Source of the DNA: Myxococcales bacterium UBA1660
GTDB lineage: Bacteria; Myxococcota_A; Polyangia; Polyangiales; Houyiibacteriaceae
Direction: 5' to 3'
DNA length: 40,000 nucleotides
Assembly: GCA_002320815.1 (NCBI GenBank)
Contig: DCLA01000012.1
Span: forward strand, 1 to 40,000
Shown: one piece after another, positions 1 through 9,579 of the stretch
Position numbering within the stretch: the first letter of the stretch is position 1
Layout of the letters: each line of letters opens with the position of its first letter
Program-made: the position numbers and the translations under genes
The notes under the pieces: model-generated
The model's input: only the letters and a program-made list of their open reading frames with translations
Told to the model about the DNA's origin: nothing
Database searches by the model: none

Positions 1-1
1 G

Positions 2-670
2 CCCTGCACGGCGATGGTCTTCGTGTGGAGCCACCTGACCCGGGGCGACCCGAACTACACCCTGGTGCAGGTCTCGGTGAACGACCTGATCCTGGTGTTC
101 GCGTTCGCGCCCATCGCCGGCCTACTCCTGGGCGTCACCGACCTGGTGGTCCCGTGGGAGACCCTGGTGGCGTCGGTGGTGATCTTCGTCGTGATCCCCC
201 TCGCCGCGGGGGTGCTCACTCGCCGCCAGCTCGTCGCCTTGGGAGGCGCCCGCGCCGTCGAGGTCTTCGCCGGCCGCCTGAAGCCCGCCTCCATCGTGGG
301 CTTGCTCCTCACGGTGGTGCTGCTCTTCGGCTTCCAGGCCGACACGTTGGTGAACCAACCAGGCCGGGTGTTGCTCATCGCCCTCCCCCTCGCGATCCAG
401 AGCTACGGCATCTTCGCCATTACCTACGGGCTCGCCCGCGCGCTGAAGCTCCCTTTCGCCATCGCGGCGCCGGCGGCGATGATCGGCACCTCCAACTTCT
501 TCGAGCTCGCCGTCGCCGTGGCCATCAGCCTCTTCGGGCTCGGCTCCGGCGCCGCCCTGGCCACCGTCGTCGGCGTCCTCATCGAGGTCCCGGTGATGCT
601 CTCCCTGGTGGCCTTCGCCAACCGCACCCAGCGCTGGTTCCCGGCGCCCATCCCCCCTGGAGGCACATGA
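2..670 (+). CDS. arsB: ACR3-family arsenite efflux permease (5' end cut by window)
   Basis: C-terminal 222 residues of an inner-membrane arsenite/H+ antiporter of the ACR3 (BART superfamily) type, which pumps As(III) out of the cytoplasm. The visible frame starts at P-C-T-A-M-V-F-V-W-S; the Cys in this stretch matches the conserved membrane cysteine of ACR3 proteins. The segment GDPNYTLVQVSVNDL followed by FAFAPI is characteristic of the family. About six to seven hydrophobic segments follow, including a Gly/Ala-rich one with the motif GTSNFFELAVA. The N-terminal third lies before the window, so the start is unknown. Its stop overlaps the ATG of the arsenate reductase gene by four bases, so arsenate reduction and arsenite export are translationally coupled. 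The symbol acr3 is equally used for this family. Confidence 0.93.
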   Translation, partial: PCTAMVFVWSHLTRGDPNYTLVQVSVNDLILVFAFAPIAGLLLGVTDLVVPWETLVASVVIFVVIPLAAGVLTRRQLVALGGARAVEVFAGRLKPASIVGLLLTVVLLFGFQADTLVNQPGRVLLIALPLAIQSYGIFAITYGLARALKLPFAIAAPAAMIGTSNFFELAVAVAISLFGLGSGAALATVVGVLIEVPVMLSLVAFANRTQRWFPAPIPPGGT

Positions 671-1545
671 ACGGCTTCTCCTTCGACCGCGTCCTCTTCC
701 TCTGTGTCGCCAACTCCGCCCGGTCCCAGATGGCCGAGGGCCTCGCCCGGGACCTCTTCGGCGACGACGTCGCTGTGCAGTCCGCGGGCTCGGCGCCCAC
801 CCGCGTGAACCCCTTCGCCATCGAGGCGCTGGCCGAGCTGGGCATCGACATCTCGACGCAGACCTCGAAGGCCGTGGACGCCGTCGACCCGGGGTCGGTG
901 GACCTGGTGATCACCCTCTGCGCCGAGGAGGTCTGCCCGGTGTTTCTCGGCGAGGTCCCGCGACTCCACTGGCCCATCGCCGACCCCGACCGCGCGGACC
1001 CCAGCCTCACCGACGAGGAGCGCCGGGTCCATTTCCGCAGCGCGCGCGACGCCATCCGCGGTCGCCTCCAGGTCCTCGCCGCGCTCCGCGACGTCCCCGC
1101 CGGGCCGACCCCGCACGAGTTCCACGCCAGCATCCGGGTCCCCGACCTGGGCGAGGGCGCGCGCTTCTACGCCTGGCTCCTGGGCACCGCGCCGAAGGAG
1201 TGGACCCATCGCTACGTGACCTTCGTGAGCGCGCCGCTGCGCACGAACTTCGTGCTCCTGGTCAGCGACGGAAAGACGCTGCACCAGGACACGCTCTACC
1301 ACCTGGGCATCGACGTGGGCTCCAAGGCCGCGGTGGTCGAGGCGCACCAGCGAGCGGCCACCGCGGGGTGGACCATCCGTAAGCCCGCGCGCACCACCTG
1401 GCGCGGCACGCCCCTCCACGAGCTCTGGCTGGAAGACCCCGGCGGCAACGCCATCGAGATCTACGCCCGCCTGACACCCGACGAGCTCGCGGCGATGCCT
1501 GCGGACCAAGAGCCGGTGTTCCTGGTCGGCCCCGACGCGACCTGA
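667..1545 (+). CDS. arsC: Arsenate reductase (LMW-PTP type) fused to a VOC/glyoxalase domain
   Basis: 292 residues in two domains. Residues about 7-140 are a thioredoxin-coupled arsenate reductase: the CX5R phosphatase-like loop is C13-V-A-N-S-A-R19, and the redox relay cysteines are C85 and C90 (TLCAEEVC), followed by the typical WPIADP segment. This domain reduces arsenate to arsenite for export by the preceding ACR3 pump. Residues about 150-285 are a VOC (glyoxalase/bleomycin-resistance fold) domain with likely metal ligands H153, H212 and E264 (EDPGGNAIEIY). VOC proteins in ars operons include ArsI, an organoarsenical C-As lyase, but the VOC half here contains no cysteine, so the As-binding cysteine pair of ArsI is absent. 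Its activity is therefore unassigned. The ATG at 667 overlaps the pump stop (ATGA). Confidence 0.9.
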   Translation: MNGFSFDRVLFLCVANSARSQMAEGLARDLFGDDVAVQSAGSAPTRVNPFAIEALAELGIDISTQTSKAVDAVDPGSVDLVITLCAEEVCPVFLGEVPRLHWPIADPDRADPSLTDEERRVHFRSARDAIRGRLQVLAALRDVPAGPTPHEFHASIRVPDLGEGARFYAWLLGTAPKEWTHRYVTFVSAPLRTNFVLLVSDGKTLHQDTLYHLGIDVGSKAAVVEAHQRAATAGWTIRKPARTTWRGTPLHELWLEDPGGNAIEIYARLTPDELAAMPADQEPVFLVGPDAT

Positions 1546-1553
1546 AGCCGGTC

Positions 1554-2042
1554 AGCGCCCGCCGAGGTGACTCCAAGCTCCTCACCTACCGCGAATCGGA
1601 TCTCCCCGAGGCGCCGCTCTTCGGAAGCTCGCGAGTCCGGGACATGAGCCTCGTGCTCGACCATTGGCCGGACCTCGAGGCGGCCGTCCCGACCCTGGCG
1701 GGGCGGGTGGACCGGAGCGCCGTCGGCGTCGTCGGCCACTCGATGGACGGCTCTCCGCACCTGACGACGGCGGGCCCGGAGTGGCACGTGGATCCCTTCC
1801 GCCTGGCCCCGGCACCCAAGACGCTGGTGACCTTGGTCGGGGCGGAGCACGGACTTGGCGGAGTCTCCGGCTACGACGTCGCCGAGACGACCGACCCCAG
1901 TCCGGAACGACTGCGCCTGGTCTGCAGGCTGGTCGCGAACTACCTGGGAGGCCACCTTCGTGGCGGCGCGCCGCTCGACCTCGCCGCGCTGGAATCCGAC
2001 GCCTTGGTAGGCCGGGTCGAGGTCGAGCAGCGCGAGCGCTAG
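1554..2042 (+). pseudogene. Remnant of an alpha/beta-hydrolase (chlorophyllase/dienelactone hydrolase-like)
   Basis: An open frame with no convincing start. It reads like pieces of a secreted or cytoplasmic alpha/beta-hydrolase: a segment of the type RVRDMSLVLDHWPDLE, then LAGRVDRSAVGVVGHSMDG, which holds a nucleophile-elbow-like GHSMDG, then directly the C-terminal part with AEHGLGGVSGYDVAETTD and a closing helix. In intact relatives a long core (about 80-100 residues) separates the elbow from the C-terminal block and about 100 residues precede it. Here the join is in frame but the core and N-terminus are missing, and the elbow Gly is replaced by Asp (G-H-S-M-D-G). The only ATG, at 1644, would give 132 residues without a complete fold. 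It sits between the arsenic genes and a palindromic repeat cluster, a plausible site for deletions. Confidence 0.6.
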
Positions 2043-2073
2043 CGGCGGGAACCCCTCGGGGCCCTCCACAACG

Positions 2074-2199
2074 CCGGGGACGATCGTCGTCATTGTCGTC
2101 ATTCGCTAACACGCGCTCCGCGAACACGCGCTCCGGGGACGATCGTCGTCATTGTCGTCATTTGCTGCAAATGACGAAAATGACGACGATCGTCCCTGG
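2074..2199. repeat. Cluster of three copies of a palindromic intergenic repeat (two direct, one inverted)
   Basis: The core GACGATCGTCGTCATT, extended by GTCGTCATT, occurs at 2074-2103 and again at 2133-2165; the reverse complement follows at 2167-2199. Copies two and three form a nearly perfect hairpin with 33-base arms, only two mismatches and a one-base loop at 2166. The core begins with the self-complementary GACGATCGTC. Between copies one and two, a 13-base unit AACACGCGCTCCG is itself repeated at 2108-2120 and 2123-2135. The AT-richer GTCATTTGC arms differ in composition from the surrounding genes. No transposase lies nearby. This looks like a REP/BIME- or MITE-like element, ending 15 bases before the Nudix start codon. 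Confidence 0.85.
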
Positions 2200-2214
2200 C
2201 GCTATGACGGGGGG

Positions 2215-2736
2215 ATGAGTGCAGTGGTGTTGCGGAGCGAGAAGTTCGAGGTTCGCGAAGTGCCGGTGGTCACGCGCGATGGGGCGACCGTCACCAAGCA
2301 CGTGGTGGTCCACCCGGGCGCGGTGGCGCTGCTCCCGGTGCTCGACGATGGCCGCGTGGTCCTCATCCGCAACACGCGCTTCGCCGTGGGTCGCACTCTG
2401 TGGGAGGTGGCCGCGGGCACCCTCGAGATCGGCGAGGAGCCGATGGCCTGTGCCGCCCGTGAGCTGCGCGAGGAGACCGGGTACGAGGCGGCGACCCTGG
2501 AGCCGCTGGTGCAGTTCTACTCGGCGCCGGGGTTCTGCACCGAGCTGCTCCACGTCTTCGTCGCCACCGGGCTGCGCCAGGTCGGCCAGGCGCTGGAAGC
2601 CACCGAGCACATCGAGGTCCACCCGGTCACCGTGGCCGAGCTGGAGCGGATGCTCGACGCCGGCGACTTCGTGGACGCCAAGACGCTGACCACGGTGCTC
2701 CTCTGGCTGCGGCGCCGGGAGCGGGTCAGCCGCTGA
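2215..2736 (+). CDS. Nudix hydrolase, ADP-ribose pyrophosphatase-like
   Basis: 173 residues. A full Nudix box GX5EX7REUXEEXGU is present at G68-Y90 (GTLEIGEE then RELREETGY), the Mg2+-binding catalytic helix-loop-helix that cleaves nucleoside diphosphate-X bonds. The pattern of an N-terminal strand (KFEVREVPVVTRDG), a WEVAAGTLEIGE segment just before the box, and a downstream FYSAPGFCTE motif matches the ADP-ribose/ADP-sugar pyrophosphatase branch (NudF-like), a cytosolic housecleaning enzyme. The ATG at 2215 is preferred over the in-frame ATG at 2152 because the latter would encode the palindromic repeat (an Asp/Asn-rich nonsense leader) and a G-rich stretch precedes 2215. The 3' end overlaps the convergent mocA-like gene by 11 bases. 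Substrate is inferred from family resemblance only. Confidence 0.88.
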   Translation: MSAVVLRSEKFEVREVPVVTRDGATVTKHVVVHPGAVALLPVLDDGRVVLIRNTRFAVGRTLWEVAAGTLEIGEEPMACAARELREETGYEAATLEPLVQFYSAPGFCTELLHVFVATGLRQVGQALEATEHIEVHPVTVAELERMLDAGDFVDAKTLTTVLLWLRRRERVSR

Positions 2737-3316
2737 GGCGTGCGCCGATCGCGGCGATGTCCGCCGGGGTGTCCAGGTCCTCGTGGATTGCCGGATCGGC
2801 GACGTCCACCACCCGCTGCCTTTCGGCGGGGACGTCGCGGAGGATGGCGCGGAGCCCTCCCTCGCCCGCGCCGCCGGCGATGCGCGCGAAGAGGGCGCGG
2901 TCGAGCACCAGGGGGTGTCCCCGGTGCGCACCACGACGCGGACGGACGGCCCAGGCCCCCGTGGCGCCGTGGACCCGCAGGAGCGCGGCGACGGTCTCCG
3001 GCGCGACCCGCGGGTGGTCGACCAGGCTGACCACGACCGCGTCGCAGGTCGCCGACGCCGCCAGCCCGCACCGCAGTGACGAGAGCTGGCCCTCCTCGGG
3101 CGCGGGGTTCCACACCGGGATCGCGTCGCCCAGGTGCGCGCGGAGGCGGAGACCGTGGGGCCGGGCCAGGACGACCTTCACCGACGCGCAGCCCCCGGCG
3201 CGCAAGGTGGCGACGGCGTGGGCCAGGAAGGTGCGCCCCTCGTGGAGCGCCAGCGCCTTGGGCCCGCCAGCACGGGTGGACGCGCCGGCGGCGAGGACGA
3301 TGCCGTCGACCCTCAC
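2726..3316 (-). CDS. MocA-like molybdenum cofactor nucleotidyltransferase
   Basis: 196 residues of the NTP_transf_3 (MobA/MocA) fold. The N-terminal signature VLAAGASTRAGGPKAL matches the nucleotide-binding LAAGxSxRxGxxK loop, and LVDHP corresponds to the metal-binding Asp segment. Homologues transfer CMP to molybdopterin (MocA, making the MCD cofactor used by xanthine oxidase-family enzymes) and often sit beside such enzymes; that is the case here, as last gene of the molybdo-hydroxylase operon. Start is GTG at 3316, sharing GTGA with the stop of the cytochrome gene, so the gene is translationally coupled. A related nucleotidyltransferase with another substrate cannot be excluded by sequence alone. 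Confidence 0.85.
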   Translation of the reverse strand: MRVDGIVLAAGASTRAGGPKALALHEGRTFLAHAVATLRAGGCASVKVVLARPHGLRLRAHLGDAIPVWNPAPEEGQLSSLRCGLAASATCDAVVVSLVDHPRVAPETVAALLRVHGATGAWAVRPRRGAHRGHPLVLDRALFARIAGGAGEGGLRAILRDVPAERQRVVDVADPAIHEDLDTPADIAAIGARLSG

Positions 3317-4019
3317 TCGGCTTTCTCGGTGGGCGCCGATGCTTCGCCGGCTTCGGGCGAGACCTCGTCTTCGGACGCTTCGGCCGGGCCCTCGACGTCC
3401 CCGGTTGGCTCCGGCGGGCAATGTGCCCCCGTGGCCGCCCACTGGCGGGCGAGCTGCCCGAAGAGCGCCTGGCTGCCCGGCGCGGGCTCCAGATGCTCGG
3501 GCGGGTCCCACCCGTAGGCCACCAGCGCGTCGCTCTCCATGTGCTCCAGGAGCGCCTCCATGTCCTTGCCGCCGTTGCGCTCCGGGTCCTGGATCTGCCC
3601 GCAGATGGCCGCGAGGCTCTTGCCCTCCCAGGCCATCTCCGCGGGCGCCAGGTGCCACTCCGGGTTCCCGGGCACCGTGCGGAAGTGGCTCTCACCGTGG
3701 CAACTCGCGCAGGGCAACCCGGGCGCGCCGTGGCCGTCCTCGCCGCGGACCACGTGGGGCTGGTGCGGCTCGCCGGCGCGCTGCAGCGGGCGCTCGCCGA
3801 TGGGGTGACAGTTCACGCAGCGCGGATGGGTCAGCACCTTGCCCATCTCCTCGAAGAGCGCGACCGAGCGCGCCTCCTCGTCGGCGATGTCCGCGAAGTC
3901 GGCGACCGAGCGAAGCCCCGCCGTGCCAGGCAGCGGGTCGGCCACCGGCTCCGGTTCGTCCTCGCCGCAGTCGTCGCAGCCGATGGCCAGCATCAGGAGC
4001 GCGCAGGGAAGCCAGCGAC

Positions 4020-4023
<4 letters not shown>
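3313..4023 (-). CDS. Diheme cytochrome c lipoprotein of the molybdo-hydroxylase operon
   Basis: 236 residues. The N-terminus is a lipoprotein signal with lipobox L-A-I-G-C16, followed by an acidic linker, so the mature protein should be tethered to a membrane on the periplasmic side. Two c-type heme sites are visible: C69-V-N-C-H73 and C105-A-S-C-H109. The last 45 residues are an acidic, Pro/Glu/Ala-rich tail without predicted structure. In isoquinoline 1-oxidoreductase-type enzymes a cytochrome c subunit takes electrons from the 2Fe-2S subunit to the respiratory chain, and the four-base overlaps with both neighbours (ATGA with the 2Fe-2S gene, GTGA with the mocA-like gene) support that role here. 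The cytochrome is shorter than the triheme alcohol-dehydrogenase-type cytochromes seen in some related operons. Confidence 0.88.
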
Positions 4024-6763
<2,740 letters not shown>

Positions 6764-6947
6764 GGACGGCAGAGAGTGTGAGAAGGGGGCCCGACCGTTA
6801 CCAGGCGAGCGGCGATCGCAGCCTGGCATCCCGGGCGAGGACTCGGCCTGCGCATTCCTCGCGGGGGCGTGCCCGATCGTGCCGACGCGCGCGGCGTTCG
6901 AGCCCCGCCCCCTCGGCAGGGGTGGTTCGCCGGGGTATCCTCGGGCG

Positions 6948-8324
6948 GTGACCCGCGGGGAGGCCCACGAGATCCTGGGGACGGACGACGATACGTCGGT
7001 GGACGCGATCCGCCGGGCGTACCTTCGCGCGGTGAAGGCCCATCCGCCGGAGCGGGACCCCGACGGCTTCCAGCGGGTGCGAGAGGCCTACGAGCTGCTC
7101 CGGGCTCCCGCCGCCCAGATCCCGGTGACCGACGCACCTCGCACCGCCTTCAACGAGCTCTTGGCCTCCTACTGGGACGCCGTGGACGAAGGGCATCACC
7201 ACGCCTCCGACGAGGTCTTCGAACGGCTCCGCGCCGAGCACGGGGACGAAGACGAGGTGCGCTGGCTGGAGTTCGAGCGGGCCTCCGACGAGGAGCGGCC
7301 AGACATCGCCCGCCGCCACGGCGACCCCGACATGCTGCGCTCGGCGATCCTCTTCGACCCGGACGCCTTCTCCGACGAGGAGCTCCTCGCCGCCGACAAC
7401 GGGTCGCTCGCCTCACTGCTCCTCGAGCGCGGCTTGGTCGACGCCGTGGTGGAGCGTCTCCGGACCCGCGAGAGCCACGACGTCCTAGGGCTCCTCGGCG
7501 CGCTGGAGGTCATGGCCGCCGGGGCCCGGGAGGCGGGGAGCGCCCTCGCGCGCGCCTGGTTCACGCGGGAGCGAACGCTGACGCCACGCCGCCTGGAGAA
7601 CGAGGCGCTGGTGATCCTGATGGCGGAGCAGCTCCTCGCGCTACCGGCCTCCTTCCCCGACGACGCCTTCGCCGCGCTCGCTCGGGGCGTCCTGGAGAGA
7701 GAGGTGCCCACCGTGGAGGCGCTCTTCGCGCATCATGCGGGCGCGGCCCGCCGGCGCGCCCGACGACAGCTCCGCACCCACGCGCCGGACCTCGTTCGGC
7801 GCAGGAGCGCCGAGCCAGCCCCCTACCAGCGGGGTTCCGGGGAGTCCAAGCCGAGCGGTTGGGGGACGTGGTTCTGGGGCCTCTTCGTGTTCGCGCAGCT
7901 GGTGCGCTTCGTTTGCAACCACTCGGAGCCCACTTATCGCTACGACCCCGACATCCTGAGGCCGCGCCCCTATGCGCCGACCGCCGCCGCGCCCGTGCAC
8001 GAGGCCCCGGCGACGCGCGCCGCTGCGGACGACGCCTGCGCCCGGGAGTTACCCGCCTGTGAAGACTACACCGCCGCCGCCGCCGCCCTCCGCGCGGGCC
8101 GCTGCACCGACGCCGCGCTGGCCTACCAGCAGGCCGCCCTGGCGAGCCCCGAAGCGGGACAGCTCATCGAGCGCGTGGAAGCCGAGCTCCTCTCCCTCTG
8201 CCCCCAGCCCGACGTGCCGGAAGCACTCCCTACCGCGGAACCCAACCCGGCTGCGGGCCCGCTCGACCCCCAACCCGGCACCCCGGAGCCTCCAGACTCC
8301 GAGGCCCCGGCCGCGGCCCCCTGA
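6948..8324 (+). CDS. Membrane protein with N-terminal J-domain-like region lacking HPD
   Basis: 458 residues from a GTG at 6948. Residues 1-53 resemble a J-domain (EAHEILGTDDDTSVDAIRRAYLRAV, then FQRVREAYELLR), the region that in DnaJ proteins stimulates the Hsp70 ATPase. The essential HPD tripeptide is replaced by H-P-P (KAHPPERDPDGF), as in other bacterial J-like proteins that cannot act as ordinary co-chaperones. Residues 60-290 are helical and charged, resembling no enzyme I know. A Trp/Phe-rich hydrophobic stretch at about 305-322 (WFWGLFVFAQLVRF) should cross the membrane. Beyond it come two short Cys-containing segments (ACARELPACEDY, AGRCTDAALAYQQA, the latter TPR-like) and a Pro-rich tail. 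Function unknown; a membrane scaffold role would be a guess. Confidence 0.8.
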   Translation: MTRGEAHEILGTDDDTSVDAIRRAYLRAVKAHPPERDPDGFQRVREAYELLRAPAAQIPVTDAPRTAFNELLASYWDAVDEGHHHASDEVFERLRAEHGDEDEVRWLEFERASDEERPDIARRHGDPDMLRSAILFDPDAFSDEELLAADNGSLASLLLERGLVDAVVERLRTRESHDVLGLLGALEVMAAGAREAGSALARAWFTRERTLTPRRLENEALVILMAEQLLALPASFPDDAFAALARGVLEREVPTVEALFAHHAGAARRRARRQLRTHAPDLVRRRSAEPAPYQRGSGESKPSGWGTWFWGLFVFAQLVRFVCNHSEPTYRYDPDILRPRPYAPTAAAPVHEAPATRAAADDACARELPACEDYTAAAAALRAGRCTDAALAYQQAALASPEAGQLIERVEAELLSLCPQPDVPEALPTAEPNPAAGPLDPQPGTPEPPDSEAPAAAP

Positions 8325-8363
8325 TCGCTTGCGCTCGCCGCCCCCGGTCTCGATGCTGCGGCG

Positions 8364-8966
8364 ATGGATCCCGCGTACTTGCCCCGGCATGTCCTCCTCG
8401 TCGACCGCGACCCCGCGATGGTGAGCGCCTGGGAGGCAGCCTTCGCCGCCGTCGACGCGGTCGAGGCCATCCGCGGCGACTACTTCGCGCGGCGAGCGGA
8501 CGCGATGGTCAGCCCCGCGAACGCCTTCGGCATCATGGACGGCGGCCTGGACCTGGCCATCCGCGCCGAGCTCGGCGTGGAGGTCCAAGCCGCGGTCCAG
8601 GCGCGCATCGAGGAGCGGCACCATGGCGAGTTGCCGGTCGGGCAGGCCGAGGTGGTCCCCACCGGCGACGTGCGGTGGCCCTACCTCGTGGTCGCGCCGA
8701 CCATGCGCGTTCCCACCGACGTGTCCCAGACCCTCCACGCGTACCTCGCCTTTCGCGCGGCGCTCCTGGCCATCGCGCAGCACGGCGCGACCGGGGCCCC
8801 CATCCGTTCCCTGATCTGTTGCGGTCTGGGCACCGGCGTCGGCGCCATGGAGCCGGAGCGCTGCGCCCATCAGATGGCCGCCGCTTGGCGCCAGCTGCAT
8901 GGCCCCGCGCGGATCCCGGGAGGCCGCGCGGTACTCCGAGCCCACGCGGCCCTGAACGAGGCCTAG
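8364..8966 (+). CDS. Macro domain protein (predicted ADP-ribose binding)
   Basis: 200 residues making up one macro domain. The family core is visible: a strand ending in IRGDYFARRADAMVSPANAFG (the VxxAN segment that contacts ADP-ribose), followed by MDGGLDLAIRAELG (the glycine-rich loop) and later the ICCGLGTGVGAM phosphate-binding loop. Macro domains bind ADP-ribose or remove it from proteins or O-acetyl-ADP-ribose; whether this one is a hydrolase or just a reader is not evident. It is encoded 40 bases after the J-domain-like gene and may share its transcript. Its TAG stop overlaps the TAG stop of the convergent thioesterase gene in the self-complementary CTAG at 8963-8966. Confidence 0.85.
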   Translation: MDPAYLPRHVLLVDRDPAMVSAWEAAFAAVDAVEAIRGDYFARRADAMVSPANAFGIMDGGLDLAIRAELGVEVQAAVQARIEERHHGELPVGQAEVVPTGDVRWPYLVVAPTMRVPTDVSQTLHAYLAFRAALLAIAQHGATGAPIRSLICCGLGTGVGAMEPERCAHQMAAAWRQLHGPARIPGGRAVLRAHAALNEA

Positions 8967-9457
8967 GGCGCGACGACGCGCCAGGCTTCGACGGGGAGCG
9001 GCTCGGTGAGGAAGGGCTCGCAGAGGGCGGGGACGTCCTCGGGGGGCAGCACGCCGTCCTTGCCGACGAAGAGGAGCTTGGACTCCACCAGGGTGTGGAC
9101 CCGGTCGCCGACCAGGAAGTGGCTCTGGAGCATCAGGAGGCGGCCGTCGACGCCGACGCCGCGGGTCTCGATCCGGTAGCGCACCCGCGGGCCCAGCTCG
9201 CGGCGATAAACCGCCCGCTGCTCGCCGACCATCGCGTTGACGCCCTGGGCGCGCCAGCGGTCCCAGGCGCCGGAGCGGACGGCCCAGTCGGTGCGACCCA
9301 TCTCCGCGTTCTGGAGGTAGACCGCCTGGTTCATGTGGCGGTTGAAGTCGAGCTCCCGGAAGCGGACGCGGCGGTCCAGGCGGGAGACGAGGCCACCGGG
9401 GCCCCGGCGGCGGATCTCGAGGTACTGGGGAAGCACCCGGGCTGCATATCCGAGCAT
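8963..9457 (-). CDS. Hotdog-fold acyl-CoA thioesterase-like protein
   Basis: 164 residues. The stretch RVRFRELDFNRHMNQAVYLQNAEMGR fits the hotdog thioesterase signature (D-x-N-x-H-M-N-N-x-x-Y), including the Asp/Asn-His-Met-Asn motif of the 4-hydroxybenzoyl-CoA thioesterase/THEM6 class. A second half with VGDRVHTLVESKLLFVGKDG forms the typical beta-sheet continuation. Probably a cytosolic thioesterase that hydrolyses acyl-CoA or acyl-ACP; chain-length specificity cannot be told. The N-terminal 20 residues precede the domain. It is a single gene on the minus strand, convergent with the macro domain gene and divergent from the MpaB-type gene. Confidence 0.8.
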   Translation of the reverse strand: MLGYAARVLPQYLEIRRRGPGGLVSRLDRRVRFRELDFNRHMNQAVYLQNAEMGRTDWAVRSGAWDRWRAQGVNAMVGEQRAVYRRELGPRVRYRIETRGVGVDGRLLMLQSHFLVGDRVHTLVESKLLFVGKDGVLPPEDVPALCEPFLTEPLPVEAWRVVAP

Positions 9458-9536
9458 GCCGAGGGGTAGCGCACCGGCGGCGCGGCGCCATCGCTCGCCG
9501 CTTCGTCGCTCGCCGGCAGGCTCGCCGCCCCCTCCT

Positions 9537-9559
9537 CGCCGCCAGGGGTCCTGGCGGCG
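9537..9559. repeat. Perfect 10-bp hairpin upstream of the MpaB-type gene
   Basis: Arms CGCCGCCAGG (9537-9546) and CCTGGCGGCG (9550-9559) are exact reverse complements around a three-base loop GGT. The hairpin lies in the divergent space between the thioesterase and oxygenase genes, 20 bases before the ATG at 9580. No T-run follows on either strand, so an intrinsic terminator is unlikely; it may be a protein site or a leader RNA hairpin near the ribosome binding site. Confidence 0.5.
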
Positions 9560-9579
9560 GCTCCGTGCTAGGTCGGGAC

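Noticed and set aside
2152..2214. N-terminal extension of the Nudix protein from the ATG at 2152
   Set aside because: It would translate the palindromic repeat into an Asp/Asn-rich leader not expected in the family.
6801..6826. CCAGGC/GCCTGG inverted repeat enclosing GCGATCGC in the space between the Mo subunit and J-like genes
   Set aside because: Only six matched bases with a 14-base centre; in DNA this GC-rich such matches are expected by chance, so no site is called.
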